A DNA stretch of 43,403 bases from Shewanella surugensis (GCF_023284005.1 NZ_JAKIKS010000040.1:1-43403), one strand, 5' to 3'; shown: positions 24,629 to 34,488, counted from the first letter of the stretch. The notes: generated by a model from the sequence alone, not told the origin. Translations and numbers: made by a program.

Positions 24629-26467
24629 ATGAAAGTAATAAAATGGCTTGTTATCGCTTTATTCACTTTATGTGTCGCCTTTGCAGCTTATATTAGTCTG
24701 TTTTTTGACCCTAATGATTTTAAACCTCAAATTATTGAATTTGTAAAAGAGAAGACCGGACGCCAATTAACGGTAACGGATGATTTAAAGTGGACATTTT
24801 TCCCTCACGTGGGGATCGAATTAGGTGGGATCAGTGTGTCAAACCCACAAGGGTTTGAATACCCTGAGATGTTGCAAGTTAAGCAGGCGGTTGCTGAAGT
24901 TGAATTCTTACCGCTTTTACAGAAAGCCGTCGTGATCCAGCAGCTTAAGCTGGATGGATTGACTTTTATTTTAGAAACACAGAAAGATGGACGTTCAGGT
25001 CTGGATGGCTTAACGGCTTCAACATCTGAGCAAAAACCCCCTTCTTCAGGTGGTTCAAGTGCTTCTAATACAGGGGGCAATGTCTCACGTTTAGAGATTG
25101 GCGGAATTGAAATTAAAGACAGTCAAGTGTTGATTATTAATCAACAAACTGGAACCGAACAAGTTTTTTCATTAGCTGAGTTGACGCTGGGACGTTTCCA
25201 ATTAGGCGAGTTTGCGACGATTGATTATGAATTGACGGCGAAATTACCTGACATGATATTGAAAAGTTCAGGCGAAGGGGCCGTGCGACTTGATAATAAA
25301 ATGCAAAACATCACCGTTAAAGATTTTGAGATAAAAAATAAAATCCAAAAAATAGACAGCCAAACACCTGCTTTATTGGTCGAGGTTTTGATGCAAGTGG
25401 CAGTCGACTTACAGGCTAAGTCATTAACGGTTGGATTTAGCGATATTGCGGCAATGGACTTACATGGCTCGGCCAGTATTGACGTTAACTATGCGAATAA
25501 AGTGCCGAATATTAACCTGAGATTAGATTTTGATGATGTAGATTTTGACAAATTATCTGCGGCAATGGTGGATGAGACAGCTAAAAGCTCTGATGACAAT
25601 AATCAGAGTCAACAGGCGGCAGTAGAGCCCGACTTATCGGCATTAAAACAAGTTGATCTTGATGCCGTTGTCACTGTTAAATCCGTTAAGATGAATAATC
25701 TTAAATCTGAGAATTGGAATATGCAGGCGCAATTGAAAGGGGGCGTATTGAATATGAATTCACTCACGGCCGATCTTTATAAGGGGCAGTTGGTGGCCAG
25801 TGCGGTACTCGATACGAGGCCTTCTGTACCGAGTTATTCTTTTAAGAAAAATATCACAGGGGTTGAAATTCGACCGTTATTAACGGATGCGGCTCAAGTT
25901 GACTTATTAGCGGGTCTGGCAAATTTAAGTATTCAAGGTAAAGGGTCGAGTCTTATTGCTGATAACATCAAGAAAAATTTAATCGCATCAGGGAAATTTG
26001 AAATTGTTGATGGTGCGCTTTATGGGATTAATGTGCCACAAATGATCCGTCAAGCTGAGGCCAAATTGAGTGGCAGCAGTGTTGCTGAGACTAATGAAGA
26101 GAAAAAAACCGATTTTACCCGTTTGACAGGCAGTTTTACGATTGCCAAAGGGGTGGCCAGCAACGATGATCTTAATATGGCTTCGCCTTTAGTGCGCATA
26201 AATGGGGCGGGTAATGCCAACATTATTACTCAAGCACTTGATTATCAATTGTCCGCTAAAGTGGTCGGCTCGTTAGAGGGACAAGGCGGTAAAAAAAGTA
26301 ATGTCTTAAGTGGAATTAATATTCCTTTAAAGATCACTGGCACGATAAGTGAGCCTAAATTTGCACTGGATACTGACGCATTATTAAAGGGTAAAGTGAA
26401 ACAAGAAACCGATAAACTACAAAAAAAATTAAAAGATAAATTGCTGGATAAATTAGGAGGATTTTAA
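24629..26467 (+). CDS. AsmA family outer-membrane assembly/lipid-transport protein
   Basis: About 612 aa. One N-terminal membrane helix (W-L-V-I-A-L-F-T-L-C-V-A-F-A-A-Y) anchors a large periplasmic beta-rich body. AsmA marks are F-D-P-N-D-F-K-P-Q-I, K-T-G-R-Q-L-T-V-T-D-D-L-K-W and the C-terminal L-K-I-T-G-T-I-S-E-P-K-F-A-L-D. A Ser/Gly/Asn linker (about residues 130-155) separates the N-terminal strands from the rest. The ATG at 24629 is preferred over 24617 because GGA lies 8 nt upstream. AsmA-like proteins are thought to bridge lipids between membranes. The stop overlaps the next start (TAATG). Confidence 0.88.
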   Translation: MKVIKWLVIALFTLCVAFAAYISLFFDPNDFKPQIIEFVKEKTGRQLTVTDDLKWTFFPHVGIELGGISVSNPQGFEYPEMLQVKQAVAEVEFLPLLQKAVVIQQLKLDGLTFILETQKDGRSGLDGLTASTSEQKPPSSGGSSASNTGGNVSRLEIGGIEIKDSQVLIINQQTGTEQVFSLAELTLGRFQLGEFATIDYELTAKLPDMILKSSGEGAVRLDNKMQNITVKDFEIKNKIQKIDSQTPALLVEVLMQVAVDLQAKSLTVGFSDIAAMDLHGSASIDVNYANKVPNINLRLDFDDVDFDKLSAAMVDETAKSSDDNNQSQQAAVEPDLSALKQVDLDAVVTVKSVKMNNLKSENWNMQAQLKGGVLNMNSLTADLYKGQLVASAVLDTRPSVPSYSFKKNITGVEIRPLLTDAAQVDLLAGLANLSIQGKGSSLIADNIKKNLIASGKFEIVDGALYGINVPQMIRQAEAKLSGSSVAETNEEKKTDFTRLTGSFTIAKGVASNDDLNMASPLVRINGAGNANIITQALDYQLSAKVVGSLEGQGGKKSNVLSGINIPLKITGTISEPKFALDTDALLKGKVKQETDKLQKKLKDKLLDKLGGF

Positions 26468-27000
26468 TGGCTAAAATAGGTTGGGCAATATTATGTTCTT
26501 TGTCAATATTTGGGTGTGCTCCGAGTATTAGTGAGCCCGCTTCTCAAGGAGGGGTGACTGTGAGTCAACCTGATGTTGGTAATAAGTTGGCATTACCTAT
26601 GAGTGAAAAGAAACAAAGCTTGTTGACTGGGGAGCTCATTTTACCGCCGCATATTGGGAAAAACACCGCTTTGACTGTGGTGCTAACGGTGAGTAACCCG
26701 CAGTCTTATGGTGTGCCATTATTATTTTCATCGGGTAAAAGCGGGGATTTATTGATCTATAATGACAAAGGGCAAAAAATTTGGACTTGGTCTGAGCAAA
26801 TGATGTTTACCCAAGCACTACGAGAAAAGGTATTGGGAGCGGGTGAGAGTATCAAGGTTAGGTTTGCAGTACCGGCCAAGCTAATATCAGAGTTATGGGG
26901 CAGTGATTATACTTTGCAAGCGACTTTTGCTGGGAAGGCAACGGAATCAAAAGGTCAAGTGATGAATAAAGTGACTCAGAGATTATCGCTAAAAGATTAA
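26467..27000 (+). CDS. Lipoprotein with BsuPI-like domain
   Basis: A 177-aa lipoprotein: a hydrophobic leader with lipobox L-S-I-F-G-C (Cys17), then a beta-sandwich domain resembling the BsuPI intracellular proteinase inhibitor family (L-T-V-V-L-T-V-S-N-P, F-S-S-G-K-S-G-D-L-L-I-Y-N, K-I-W-T-W-S). The residue after Cys is Ala, which does not block outer-membrane sorting. The start overlaps the stop of the AsmA-like gene by 1 bp (TAATG), indicating coupled translation and a likely shared envelope role; the precise role is unknown. Confidence 0.8.
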   Translation: MAKIGWAILCSLSIFGCAPSISEPASQGGVTVSQPDVGNKLALPMSEKKQSLLTGELILPPHIGKNTALTVVLTVSNPQSYGVPLLFSSGKSGDLLIYNDKGQKIWTWSEQMMFTQALREKVLGAGESIKVRFAVPAKLISELWGSDYTLQATFAGKATESKGQVMNKVTQRLSLKD

Positions 27001-27052
27001 TGTATTGTGTGACTGTTGGTACAAAGCTTACTTAAACACAAGCCCTATAAAT

Positions 27053-27090
27053 AAAAAGCGATCTTCTTAATACAAAGAAAATCGCTTTTT
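27053..27090. terminator. Bidirectional terminator between the lipoprotein gene and mltD
   Basis: AAAAAGCGAT (27053-27062) pairs with ATCGCTTTTT (27081-27090), with an 18-nt loop that itself can pair partly. A-run on one side and T-run on the other make it work for both convergent genes. Confidence 0.8.
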
Positions 27091-27154
27091 ATTTCAGTAC
27101 TGTTTATTTCAGTGCTGCTTATAATTTATGCTAATCCGTTGGCTTACACTCTTA

Positions 27155-28696
27155 TTAGGTTCTGACCTTGGTCATATCAACATAGAGTTTTAACATTTGG
27201 CCTGGCTGGATATACTTCTGTTTTTCAAGTGCATTCCATTTAACTAATTCAGTGACACTGACGTTAAATTTATCGGCAATGCGTGCCAAAGAATCGCCAC
27301 TTCTCACTTTATAGCGAACCGTTCTCATGATTGCACTGAGACTGGATTTGCCATTGGATGTCCATATCACCAGCTTTTGGCCAATTTTAAGCGGATCTTT
27401 AGCTGACATACTATTCCAGCTAGCCAATTGAGTCACTTTGACTTTATAACTACGGGCTATTTTCCAAAGAGAGTCACCCGATTTGACTTGATAGTTGACT
27501 TTACCCGATGAACGTTTTTTATTTTGTTTACGGCTGGTTCGCTGCTCTAGCGATAGGGCGTACTGCTCAGGTTCTTTGGCTGCAACGGGAATTAACAGGT
27601 ATTTGCCCGCGACAATAATATGGCCTTTTATTTCGTTTACGGCTTTAAGGGCGGCAACGGTGGTTCGATAGTGTTTGGCTATGGTACTTAAACTATCGCC
27701 GGATTTGACTTTATACCGTTCCCAATTGAGACGATCGTCGGATTTCGTATTCGCTAAAGCTTGTTTGAAGTGTTCAGCTTTGCTAATGGGTAAGACTAAA
27801 CGATGGGGGCCTTTGGGCGCTGTAGCCCAGCGATTAAAGCCGGGATTGAGCTTATGTAAGGCTGAGGTCGACATATCGGCCAAATTTGCCGCCACGGCTA
27901 AATCAATTTGTTCACCAACATTAACCACTTCAATTCGAGGTTTATTTGGGATGGTTTTAAGTTTTATACCGTAAGTGTCTGCATTTTTAATCACATCGGC
28001 TAAGGCTAATAATTGCGGCACATAACGTTCAGTTTCTGTGGGCAAGTCAAGAGACCAGAAATCGGTGGCGATGCCTTTTTTCTTATTACGCTTGACGGCA
28101 TTTAATACTCGACCTTCGCCAGTATTATAGGCCGCGATGGCATATAACCAGTTATTATTGGTTTTTTTATACAAGTATTCCATCATATCAAGGGCGGCGA
28201 TAGTGGCAGCTGGCACATCACGTCTACCGTCATACCACCAATTCATTTGTAAGCCAAAATATTTAGCCATTGGGGACGTAAATTGCCATAAACCTGATGC
28301 AGCCCCCTGGGAATAGGCAAAAGGATCGAAAGCACTTTCTACCACGGGCAGTAGAGCCAGTTCCATGGGTAAATCACGTTTTTGAATTTCGTTGACAATG
28401 AGGTATAAAAACGGGGCTGCCCGTTCTGAAATGAGCTCCAAATGCCGTGGATGTTTGATATACCAATCTCGATATTGATTCACTAATTTGTTATCGGGAA
28501 CGTTTAAGTGCATATTGAGACGGATCCGTTGCCAAACATCATCGATGACAACAGGAGATCGGGAGGCTTGTTGTGTGTCTGCCGTCATGATGGGCTCTGA
28601 TGCCATCGTGATAGGTGTTACGGCAACGGTGTCTAATGATTGACAACCCGTAAGCAGAGAAAAACCCCCTGCAATAATAATATAAGGTGCGCGCAT
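27155..28696 (-). CDS. mltD: Membrane-bound lytic murein transglycosylase D
   Basis: A 513-aa lipoprotein with lipobox L-L-T-G-C (Cys18). The catalytic SLT domain (about 100-250) has V-V-E-S-A-F-D-P-F-A-Y-S-Q-G-A-A-S-G-L-W-Q-F with the catalytic Glu, and A-A-Y-N-T-G-E-G-R-V. Three LysM repeats follow (about 330-375, 405-450, 460-505: Y-K-V-K-S-G-D-S-L, Y-Q-V-K-S-G-D-S-L, Y-K-V-R-S-G-D-S-L), which bind peptidoglycan. This matches E. coli MltD apart from a third LysM repeat. The gene lies next to gloB on the same strand, a common Gammaproteobacteria neighbourhood. Confidence 0.93.
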   Translation of the reverse strand: MRAPYIIIAGGFSLLTGCQSLDTVAVTPITMASEPIMTADTQQASRSPVVIDDVWQRIRLNMHLNVPDNKLVNQYRDWYIKHPRHLELISERAAPFLYLIVNEIQKRDLPMELALLPVVESAFDPFAYSQGAASGLWQFTSPMAKYFGLQMNWWYDGRRDVPAATIAALDMMEYLYKKTNNNWLYAIAAYNTGEGRVLNAVKRNKKKGIATDFWSLDLPTETERYVPQLLALADVIKNADTYGIKLKTIPNKPRIEVVNVGEQIDLAVAANLADMSTSALHKLNPGFNRWATAPKGPHRLVLPISKAEHFKQALANTKSDDRLNWERYKVKSGDSLSTIAKHYRTTVAALKAVNEIKGHIIVAGKYLLIPVAAKEPEQYALSLEQRTSRKQNKKRSSGKVNYQVKSGDSLWKIARSYKVKVTQLASWNSMSAKDPLKIGQKLVIWTSNGKSSLSAIMRTVRYKVRSGDSLARIADKFNVSVTELVKWNALEKQKYIQPGQMLKLYVDMTKVRT

Positions 28697-28785
28697 TGAA
28701 AATATTTATCCTCAACTAGGGTCCCAAACACTGTAACTTCATCGGTTCTTAGGGACACGAATAGCGCTGCATTGTATAGTATTTT

Positions 28786-29577
28786 TTAGAAGTTGTCCTT
28801 CCATTGACGCAATAGTGCGAAAGTTGAGCGATTATCATGGGAGGGATGCTGGAAATGTTGCCTGATCGCGCGTTGAATTGTATCTTGTTCACAGCGTAAA
28901 AAGGGATTGATCTTACGTTCCATTCCTATGCTTGAAGGCAAAGACGGTTGGTTGTTCAGCCTTAATTGCGAGACCTGTTCTTTATAGGCGTATAAGTCGT
29001 TGTTATCGGGTTCGACTTCTGAGGCGAACGTTAGATTCGCTAAGGTGTATTCATGAGTACAAAAGACTTTTGTTTCTGTTGGTAATTGACTTAACTGGGT
29101 GAGTGACGTGTGCATTTGTTCGGGGCTGCCTTCAAATAAGCGGCCACAGCCGCCACTGAATAAGGTATCGCCACAAAAAAGATTATCATCCATTAAGTAG
29201 GCAATATGGCCGAGGGTATGGCCTGGGATTGTAAAGATGGTTACCTTGATGTTGAGTGTCTTTAGAATCATACTTCTTTCGTTATTAATGGGGTGATTGA
29301 CGCCATTAATATTTTCTGATGCGGGGCCGTAGACGGGTAATACTGCTTGAGCGGAGTGCTGCTCAGAAAACGATTTTAGGGCAAGGATCCCGCCAGTATG
29401 GTCGATATGGTGGTGGGTAATAAGGATTCCCGCTAAGGTGAGTTGATGCGCATTGAGATAATCAATCACGACATTTGCATCACCAGGATCGACCACATAG
29501 ACATCTTGGCTATTTGAATGTTTTATCAGCCAAATATAATTATCAGTAAAGGCGGGGAGTGGGATGATATTAAGCAT
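28786..29577 (-). CDS. gloB: Hydroxyacylglutathione hydrolase (glyoxalase II)
   Basis: A 263-aa metallo-beta-lactamase-fold enzyme. The metal site I-T-H-H-H-I-D-H-T-G-G (about residues 53-63), H-T-L-G-H, and D-T-L-F-S-G-G-C-G-R-L-F-E-G and F-C-T-H-E-Y-T-L-A-N-L are all intact; the C-terminal helical domain ends F-A-L-L-R-Q-W-K-D. It hydrolyses S-lactoylglutathione to lactate and glutathione, finishing methylglyoxal detoxification. It is divergent from the methyltransferase gene. Confidence 0.95.
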   Translation of the reverse strand: MLNIIPLPAFTDNYIWLIKHSNSQDVYVVDPGDANVVIDYLNAHQLTLAGILITHHHIDHTGGILALKSFSEQHSAQAVLPVYGPASENINGVNHPINNERSMILKTLNIKVTIFTIPGHTLGHIAYLMDDNLFCGDTLFSGGCGRLFEGSPEQMHTSLTQLSQLPTETKVFCTHEYTLANLTFASEVEPDNNDLYAYKEQVSQLRLNNQPSLPSSIGMERKINPFLRCEQDTIQRAIRQHFQHPSHDNRSTFALLRQWKDNF

Positions 29578-29769
29578 GTGGCACCTGCATTCTTTTAGTG
29601 AGTCTATCCCTTATTTTACTTAAAGTGCGAGGGGGTTGTATATAGCTTTAGTGAGTCTTCAGTATAGATTGTTCATTGCAGTGTGTTGATTAAAGCGGGT
29701 ATAAGACTCAACAAAACGGACTGATTAGCGTTATGATTGTGGTATATCAATATTTCGGAGGTGTCTTTG

Positions 29770-30528
29770 TTGCAGCATACTACGGTGTTTCCGCCTCAAC
29801 AATGGGGTGAACTTCCTAATGGGGAGTCAATTCGTTTTATCGTCGAACAAACCTTAGCGCCTTGGTGGCCCAGGATATTTGGCTATTATCTACTGAATCT
29901 GGGGGGGCTCAGTGCCACTATGGATAAAACGGGGCTGTCTATTCAGAATGAATATTCCCTTTATGACGCTGATACGGCAGATATTATGGCTGAATTGACT
30001 CATTTACCTATCCAAAATTCTGCTATCGATGCGGTGGTGATGAACTTTTTATTAGAGTTTAATGCTGATCCTTATCGATTATTGAGAGAGCTGGATAGAG
30101 TACTAATTGCGGGTGGCTATTTAATCATTGTGGGTTTTAATCCGATTAGTCCTCTGTTTCTTGGCAAGCTATTGTCTCAATATCAAGACAGCTTGCCTTG
30201 GAGTGGACGGTTTTTCACGCCCTCTAGAGTGAAGGATTGGCTTGGGTTATTAGGTTATCAAGTCGTCAGTGATGATAGGGTTATTCATCATCATTTATTG
30301 AGTCGTATCTCTAAGAATAATAGCCTTTGGCAGCAAGGGTTAAAGTCGTGGTTACCCAGTAGTGGCAGTGTTTATGTGATTGTTGCTCGTAAATTGGAAG
30401 TTCCCTTAACACCACTGCAAATAAAAAAAACCATCAAACAACCTAAATGGACCACTGCAACGGCGGGCCGTACAGGGCGGGTGCCAAGCCCTGTGGTTAA
30501 GCCATCCATCAACACGATCCCTGAGTAA
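29770..30528 (+). CDS. SAM-dependent methyltransferase (class I, YafS-like)
   Basis: About 252 aa. The methyltransferase motifs are partly degenerate: the first glycine-rich loop is replaced by Y-Y-L-L-N-L-G-G-L-S, and post-I/II elements I-D-A-V-V-M-N-F-L-L-E-F and L-I-A-G-G-Y-L-I-I-V-G-F-N-P are clear. It sits between gloB and rnhA, the usual place of yafS. The TTG at 29770 is chosen because GGAGGTG lies 7 nt upstream; an earlier in-frame TTG at 29737 has no such site. The substrate is unknown. The C-terminal 40 residues are basic and Pro/Thr-rich. Confidence 0.8.
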   Translation: MQHTTVFPPQQWGELPNGESIRFIVEQTLAPWWPRIFGYYLLNLGGLSATMDKTGLSIQNEYSLYDADTADIMAELTHLPIQNSAIDAVVMNFLLEFNADPYRLLRELDRVLIAGGYLIIVGFNPISPLFLGKLLSQYQDSLPWSGRFFTPSRVKDWLGLLGYQVVSDDRVIHHHLLSRISKNNSLWQQGLKSWLPSSGSVYVIVARKLEVPLTPLQIKKTIKQPKWTTATAGRTGRVPSPVVKPSINTIPE

Positions 30529-30564
30529 CATGTCTTGGGAAGTCAGTATATAAAGATAGGTAGA

Positions 30565-31455
30565 ATGCGCATTACATTAAAACAATTGATGGTTTTTGAG
30601 GCGGTAGCTCGCAGTGGTCAAGTTGCGAAGGCCTCATTATTGATTAACTTATCGGCTCCGGCCACATCAATGGCATTATCTGAATTAGAAAAACAACTTA
30701 ATACCCGTTTATTTGAACGGATCGGTAATCGATTACATTTAAATGCACAGGGACGTTTATTATTACCTTTAGTCACTCAGTCTTTACAAGGCATCAATGA
30801 CATTGAGCAGCTCTTTACCCAGAATAATAATCCCCTTTCTGGAGCGTTAAACATCAGTGCGAGTTCGACTATTGGCAACTATTTATTAGCCAAGAGTGCG
30901 GTGGCATTTTGCCAGCAGCATACTGCTGCGAGCGTTGATGTGGACATTGATAATACGCGACATGTGATTGACTCGGTACTTCACTTTAGGAGTGAAGTCG
31001 GTTTTATTGAAGGTGAATGTATTGATAGCCGCTTACAGGTCGAGGCTTGGCATAAAGATAGATTATTGGTATTTTGTCACCCCGCTCATCCTTTGGCGGA
31101 AAAAGAAGTGGATGCTAAGCAGATCAGTCTTATGCCATGGGTGATGCGAGAAGAAGGATCGGGGACGCGAGAGTATTTTATGAATGCGGCTCATCAATTG
31201 AATATACAACCCATCGAAAAATTTCGTTTTTCTTCTTCCGATGCGGTCAAGCAAGCGGTGAAGCAAGGCGGTGGCCTTGGGGTCTTGTCTGAACTGACAT
31301 TGGAAAAAGAACTGGCTCGTAAGGATTTTGGCGTGATCCATGTTGAGAATTTGCAATTAGAGCGGCAATTTTATCGTATTAAACATAAAGATTGCCACTT
31401 TACCCCATTAGCCCAGGGATTTATGACGTTTTGTGATGATTTTTTACACTTATAG
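30565..31455 (+). CDS. LysR-family transcriptional regulator (CysB/YeiE-like)
   Basis: About 296 aa. The HTH occupies residues 1-60 (M-R-I-T-L-K-Q-L-M-V-F-E-A-V-A, then L-I-N-L-S-A-P-A-T-S-M-A-L-S-E-L-E-K-Q-L-N-T-R-L-F-E-R). The effector domain has G-S-G-T-R-E-Y-F and S-S-D-A-V-K-Q-A-V-K-Q-G-G-G-L-G-V-L, matching the subgroup that includes YeiE. The start ATG at 30565 has AGGTAG upstream; a longer frame begins with TTG at 30535. It follows the methyltransferase gene on the same strand by 36 bp and is convergent with rnhA. Confidence 0.88.
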   Translation: MRITLKQLMVFEAVARSGQVAKASLLINLSAPATSMALSELEKQLNTRLFERIGNRLHLNAQGRLLLPLVTQSLQGINDIEQLFTQNNNPLSGALNISASSTIGNYLLAKSAVAFCQQHTAASVDVDIDNTRHVIDSVLHFRSEVGFIEGECIDSRLQVEAWHKDRLLVFCHPAHPLAEKEVDAKQISLMPWVMREEGSGTREYFMNAAHQLNIQPIEKFRFSSSDAVKQAVKQGGGLGVLSELTLEKELARKDFGVIHVENLQLERQFYRIKHKDCHFTPLAQGFMTFCDDFLHL

Positions 31456-31540
31456 TTAAATGCACTGTGGTTCAAAATCAGCATGCTGTATTAAACTATT
31501 CTGTAGTAAACATAGTGCCAAGCCCGTCGAATAGGTCTTG

Positions 31541-32017
31541 TTAACCGGCTTGGGTATAGCCTGTATCTTCTTGTTTAGGCTTAGCTTCAGCCGCTTGTCG
31601 GGCTAAGGTGTCACAGCGTTCATTGTCAGCATGCCCGCTGTGACCCTTGACCCAGCGCCAGTCAATTTCATGTGAGATAATCGTGGCATCGAGTCGTTTC
31701 CAAAGATCGGCATTTTTAACGGGTTGCTTATTCGCCGTTAACCAACCTTTTCGTTTCCAGCCATGGATCCATTGGGTGATACCTTGGCGCATATACTGAC
31801 TATCGCTGGTTAAAATAATCTGACAAGGTTCTTTTAAGGCTTCAATCGCGATAATGGACGCTAATAACTCCATCCTGTTATTGGTGGTTAATGCAAAACC
31901 ATCGGCAATTTCTTTGACATGTGACTTGTATTTCATCACTATTCCATATCCGCCAGGGCCGGGATTACCTAGGCAAGATCCATCAGTATAAATAGAGAGT
32001 TGTTTTCGTTGGGCCAT
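31541..32017 (-). CDS. rnhA: Ribonuclease HI
   Basis: A 158-aa RNase H with all catalytic acids: [30 protein letters not shown], and the final [11 protein letters not shown]. It cuts RNA in RNA-DNA hybrids. It is divergent from dnaQ with 81 bp between, the standard rnhA-dnaQ arrangement. The ATG at 32017 is used; one codon upstream is a TTG. Confidence 0.96.
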   Translation of the reverse strand: MAQRKQLSIYTDGSCLGNPGPGGYGIVMKYKSHVKEIADGFALTTNNRMELLASIIAIEALKEPCQIILTSDSQYMRQGITQWIHGWKRKGWLTANKQPVKNADLWKRLDATIISHEIDWRWVKGHSGHADNERCDTLARQAAEAKPKQEDTGYTQAG

Positions 32018-32098
32018 CAAGTTGCTACCATAGTGATTATTCGCTAAATGCTAGTGTAGTATTTTACTTAAATTGACTTTGAATAGTGTAAAAATTTT

Positions 32099-32824
32099 AT
32101 GAATATTATTTCCACCGCTAAGCGCCAAATTATTTTAGATACTGAAACCACCGGTATGAATCAAGGTGGGGGTGCCATTCACCTTGGACACCGCATTATT
32201 GAAGTGGGTTGTGTTGAAGTGATCGATAGGCGGTTAACGGGACGACATTTTCACGAATATATTAACCCCCATCAGTTGATCGATGAAGAAGCGATTGCTG
32301 TTCATGGACTCACCAATGAGTTTGTGGCGGATAAACCGGCCTTTCATCAGATTGCTCAGCGCTTTATTGAATTTATTGATGGTGCTGAAATCGTGGCACA
32401 TAATGCGAACTTCGATGTGAGCTTCATGGATCATGAGTTTTCATTGTTACAACCCATGGGACCGAAAACGGCTAATATTTGCCAAATTGTTGATTCACTC
32501 GCCGTTGCTAAATATTTGCATCCAGGCCAAAAAAACAACCTTAATGCACTGTGTAGACGTTACGGTATTGATAATTCACGTCGAGAGCTTCATGGTGCAC
32601 TACTCGATGCTGAAATTTTAGCTGACGTTTATCTTCTCATGACGGGGGGACAAACCAAGTTTAATTTGTCGAATGAAAAAGCAGGACAAGATGGGGGGAT
32701 TAACCGCTTGAGTGCAGATAGACCTCAGCTAAAAGTTGTTATGGCTGGAGGCGATGAGCTAGCGCAGCATGAAGCTCGACTGGATATTGTGGCTAAAGCG
32801 GGCGCCTGTATCTGGCGAGAATGA
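32099..32824 (+). CDS. dnaQ: DNA polymerase III epsilon subunit (proofreading exonuclease)
   Basis: A 241-aa DnaQ with exonuclease motifs Exo I (I-I-L-D-T-E-T-T-G-M), Exo II (H-N-A-N-F-D-V-S-F-M-D-H-E) and Exo III (H-G-A-L-L-D-A-E-I-L-A-D-V-Y). The C-terminal tail that binds the polymerase alpha subunit ends A-K-A-G-A-C-I-W-R-E. The next gene's longer reading frame overlaps its 3' end, but the likely start of that gene lies 25 bp after the dnaQ stop, so co-transcription is plausible. Confidence 0.96.
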   Translation: MNIISTAKRQIILDTETTGMNQGGGAIHLGHRIIEVGCVEVIDRRLTGRHFHEYINPHQLIDEEAIAVHGLTNEFVADKPAFHQIAQRFIEFIDGAEIVAHNANFDVSFMDHEFSLLQPMGPKTANICQIVDSLAVAKYLHPGQKNNLNALCRRYGIDNSRRELHGALLDAEILADVYLLMTGGQTKFNLSNEKAGQDGGINRLSADRPQLKVVMAGGDELAQHEARLDIVAKAGACIWRE

Positions 32825-32849
32825 AATAAGCAACGCGTTGGAGAGTCGT

Positions 32850-34181
32850 TTGAAGGGATTAAGACACTTACGTTATTTATGCGCCATGTATGTACCTTTA
32901 TTGATATGGATGGGGCAGAGCTGGGCAATGCCCGATGGGATCGGCGTTCAGGATGCCAATGAATTAAAGAATCGTTTTAGAATTGATCATAAAGTCTCGG
33001 GCTTAACTTTATTTGTTCAACGAGAATATGGTTCAGCTCCCGTGGTGATAGTGTTACCCGATGGACGAAAGTGGTATGCCAATCATCACCCTGAGCACGT
33101 CAGTTGGGCGCAGGGGAAAGCGGGGGATATGATTATGATTGAACAGCCCATGGCGGGACCTTGGCAATTATTAGGTCAAATCAATTCGGGTTCAACCATC
33201 ACCAAAGCGTCGAGTTTATCCATTAGGGTGGATACTATCCCTCAACCTGTTTTTCAAGGTGAGCGCTTGAAGTTAACGGCATCACTTCAAAATGACAGTG
33301 ATAGAATTCGTTTACCGGGATTGGATTATTTAATTAAATGGCAAGCGCGGTTCATTAGTGTACGTCACTCTCAAGATGAAAATTTTGCGGTGGGCAGTGT
33401 GAATGTGGGTCAATATCTTGATAATGGTGAGGCGTTTGATGAGTCGCCAGATGATGGTGTGTTTACCAGTCAATTGGATTTTAATCAGGCGTGGGGAGAG
33501 TATATTTTTGAAGTGAAAATGTACAATGATATTGTCGAGCGAGAACGTAGGATCCCCTTCATATTATCCAAAAGGCCCATCAATGTCGCTCTCATGTCTG
33601 ACGCTTCTTCAGATGAAGCGATCAGAAGTTTGATGCTTGATGTGGATGATATCGTCTTATCATTGGCTGAGACACAAGTTGTATTGGAGTTAATTGGCCC
33701 GACGGGGATGAGGCAAACCATTGACGTTAATCATATCACTGATAAATTCACCGAGATCACCTTGCCAAAAATTACCCATTTAGGGGGCTATCGGCTCAAT
33801 GTGAGTGCGGTCAGTACTGTTAAAGAGAGATCAACCGCAAAAGACGCTAGAGCAGCAAGGGAGATATATTTAATGCTACCCGAAATATTTTTTAATTTGA
33901 TCCAACTTCCTCCTCGTTTAACGCCGAAAGAACTCGTAGTTATTAAGTTTGATCAGGCTGTTGCAGCTGAGAAAACAGCGAAACAACATGTCCTCGTTTG
34001 GATGATATCGGGTAACGCTTTTTTGTTACTAGCTGGATTATTGAGCTTTATGGGGTGGCGAAGACGACAGCAGCAAGCGGTGAGTCGACGCTCTGCTAAA
34101 CACGCACTCAAACAGAGTCAGGCTGATGTGAGTATGGTGCTTGATGAGATTGATTTAACTTTGCCTGGAGGCAAATATTAG
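32850..34181 (+). CDS. TIGR03503 family protein (envelope protein with C-terminal membrane anchor)
   Basis: About 443 aa, resembling the TIGR03503 family found next to dnaQ in Shewanella and relatives. A signal-peptide-like start (L-R-Y-L-C-A-M-Y-V-P-L-L-I-W-M-G, ending S-W-A-M) is followed by a large beta-rich region with P-D-G-V-F-T-S-Q-L-D-F and a C-terminal membrane segment (V-W-M-I-S-G-N-A-F-L-L-L-A-G-L-L-S-F-M-G-W) and a basic cytoplasmic tail. Many such proteins are thought to sense or assist cell-envelope processes, but the function is unknown. The TTG at 32850, preceded by GGAGAG, gives a full signal peptide; an ATG at 32886 would give a short one. Confidence 0.75.
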   Translation: MKGLRHLRYLCAMYVPLLIWMGQSWAMPDGIGVQDANELKNRFRIDHKVSGLTLFVQREYGSAPVVIVLPDGRKWYANHHPEHVSWAQGKAGDMIMIEQPMAGPWQLLGQINSGSTITKASSLSIRVDTIPQPVFQGERLKLTASLQNDSDRIRLPGLDYLIKWQARFISVRHSQDENFAVGSVNVGQYLDNGEAFDESPDDGVFTSQLDFNQAWGEYIFEVKMYNDIVERERRIPFILSKRPINVALMSDASSDEAIRSLMLDVDDIVLSLAETQVVLELIGPTGMRQTIDVNHITDKFTEITLPKITHLGGYRLNVSAVSTVKERSTAKDARAAREIYLMLPEIFFNLIQLPPRLTPKELVVIKFDQAVAAEKTAKQHVLVWMISGNAFLLLAGLLSFMGWRRRQQQAVSRRSAKHALKQSQADVSMVLDEIDLTLPGGKY

Positions 34182-34365
34182 CAATAGTGTGAGCTGTCTT
34201 TATCCTTTAATCCCCTCCGTTAAGGATTGTTATCGCTGTTAGAAAATAGTGTGATCGTTTGCTGTTGAGCAATTGATTAACTTACCTTTATTGTTTTAAA
34301 TATGCTCATTTTGATTGTTTTTTGATTGTTTTTTGATTGATTGAGCTTGAAATTAAAAAAAATAA

Positions 34366-34394
34366 TTGACGGCGATGCTTCTCATCCGTATGAT
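34366..34394 (+). promoter_or_regulatory. Promoter of the tRNA-Asp array
   Basis: TTGACG (34366-34371), a 17-bp spacer and TATGAT (34389-34394), followed by a G/C-containing discriminator and the first tRNA 17 bp later. This is nearly a consensus sigma-70 promoter. Upstream lie three copies of TGATTGTTTTT-like A/T repeats (34312-34345), a possible UP element. Confidence 0.75.
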
Positions 34395-34411
34395 TCGCAT
34401 CAACTTGATGT

Positions 34412-34488
34412 GGAGCGGTAGTTCAGTTGGTTAGAATACCGGCCTGTCACGCCGGGGGTCGCGGGTTCGAGTCCCGTCCGCTCCGCCA
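34412..34488 (+). tRNA. tRNA-Asp (GTC), intact copy 1
   Basis: 77 nt including an encoded CCA. The acceptor stem GGAGCGG pairs with CCGCTCC; the D-arm GTTCAGTTGGTTAGAAT and T-arm GCGGGTTCGAGTCCCGT are canonical; the anticodon GTC lies in CCTGTCACG (34446-34448). It is the first gene of a tandem array. Confidence 0.95.
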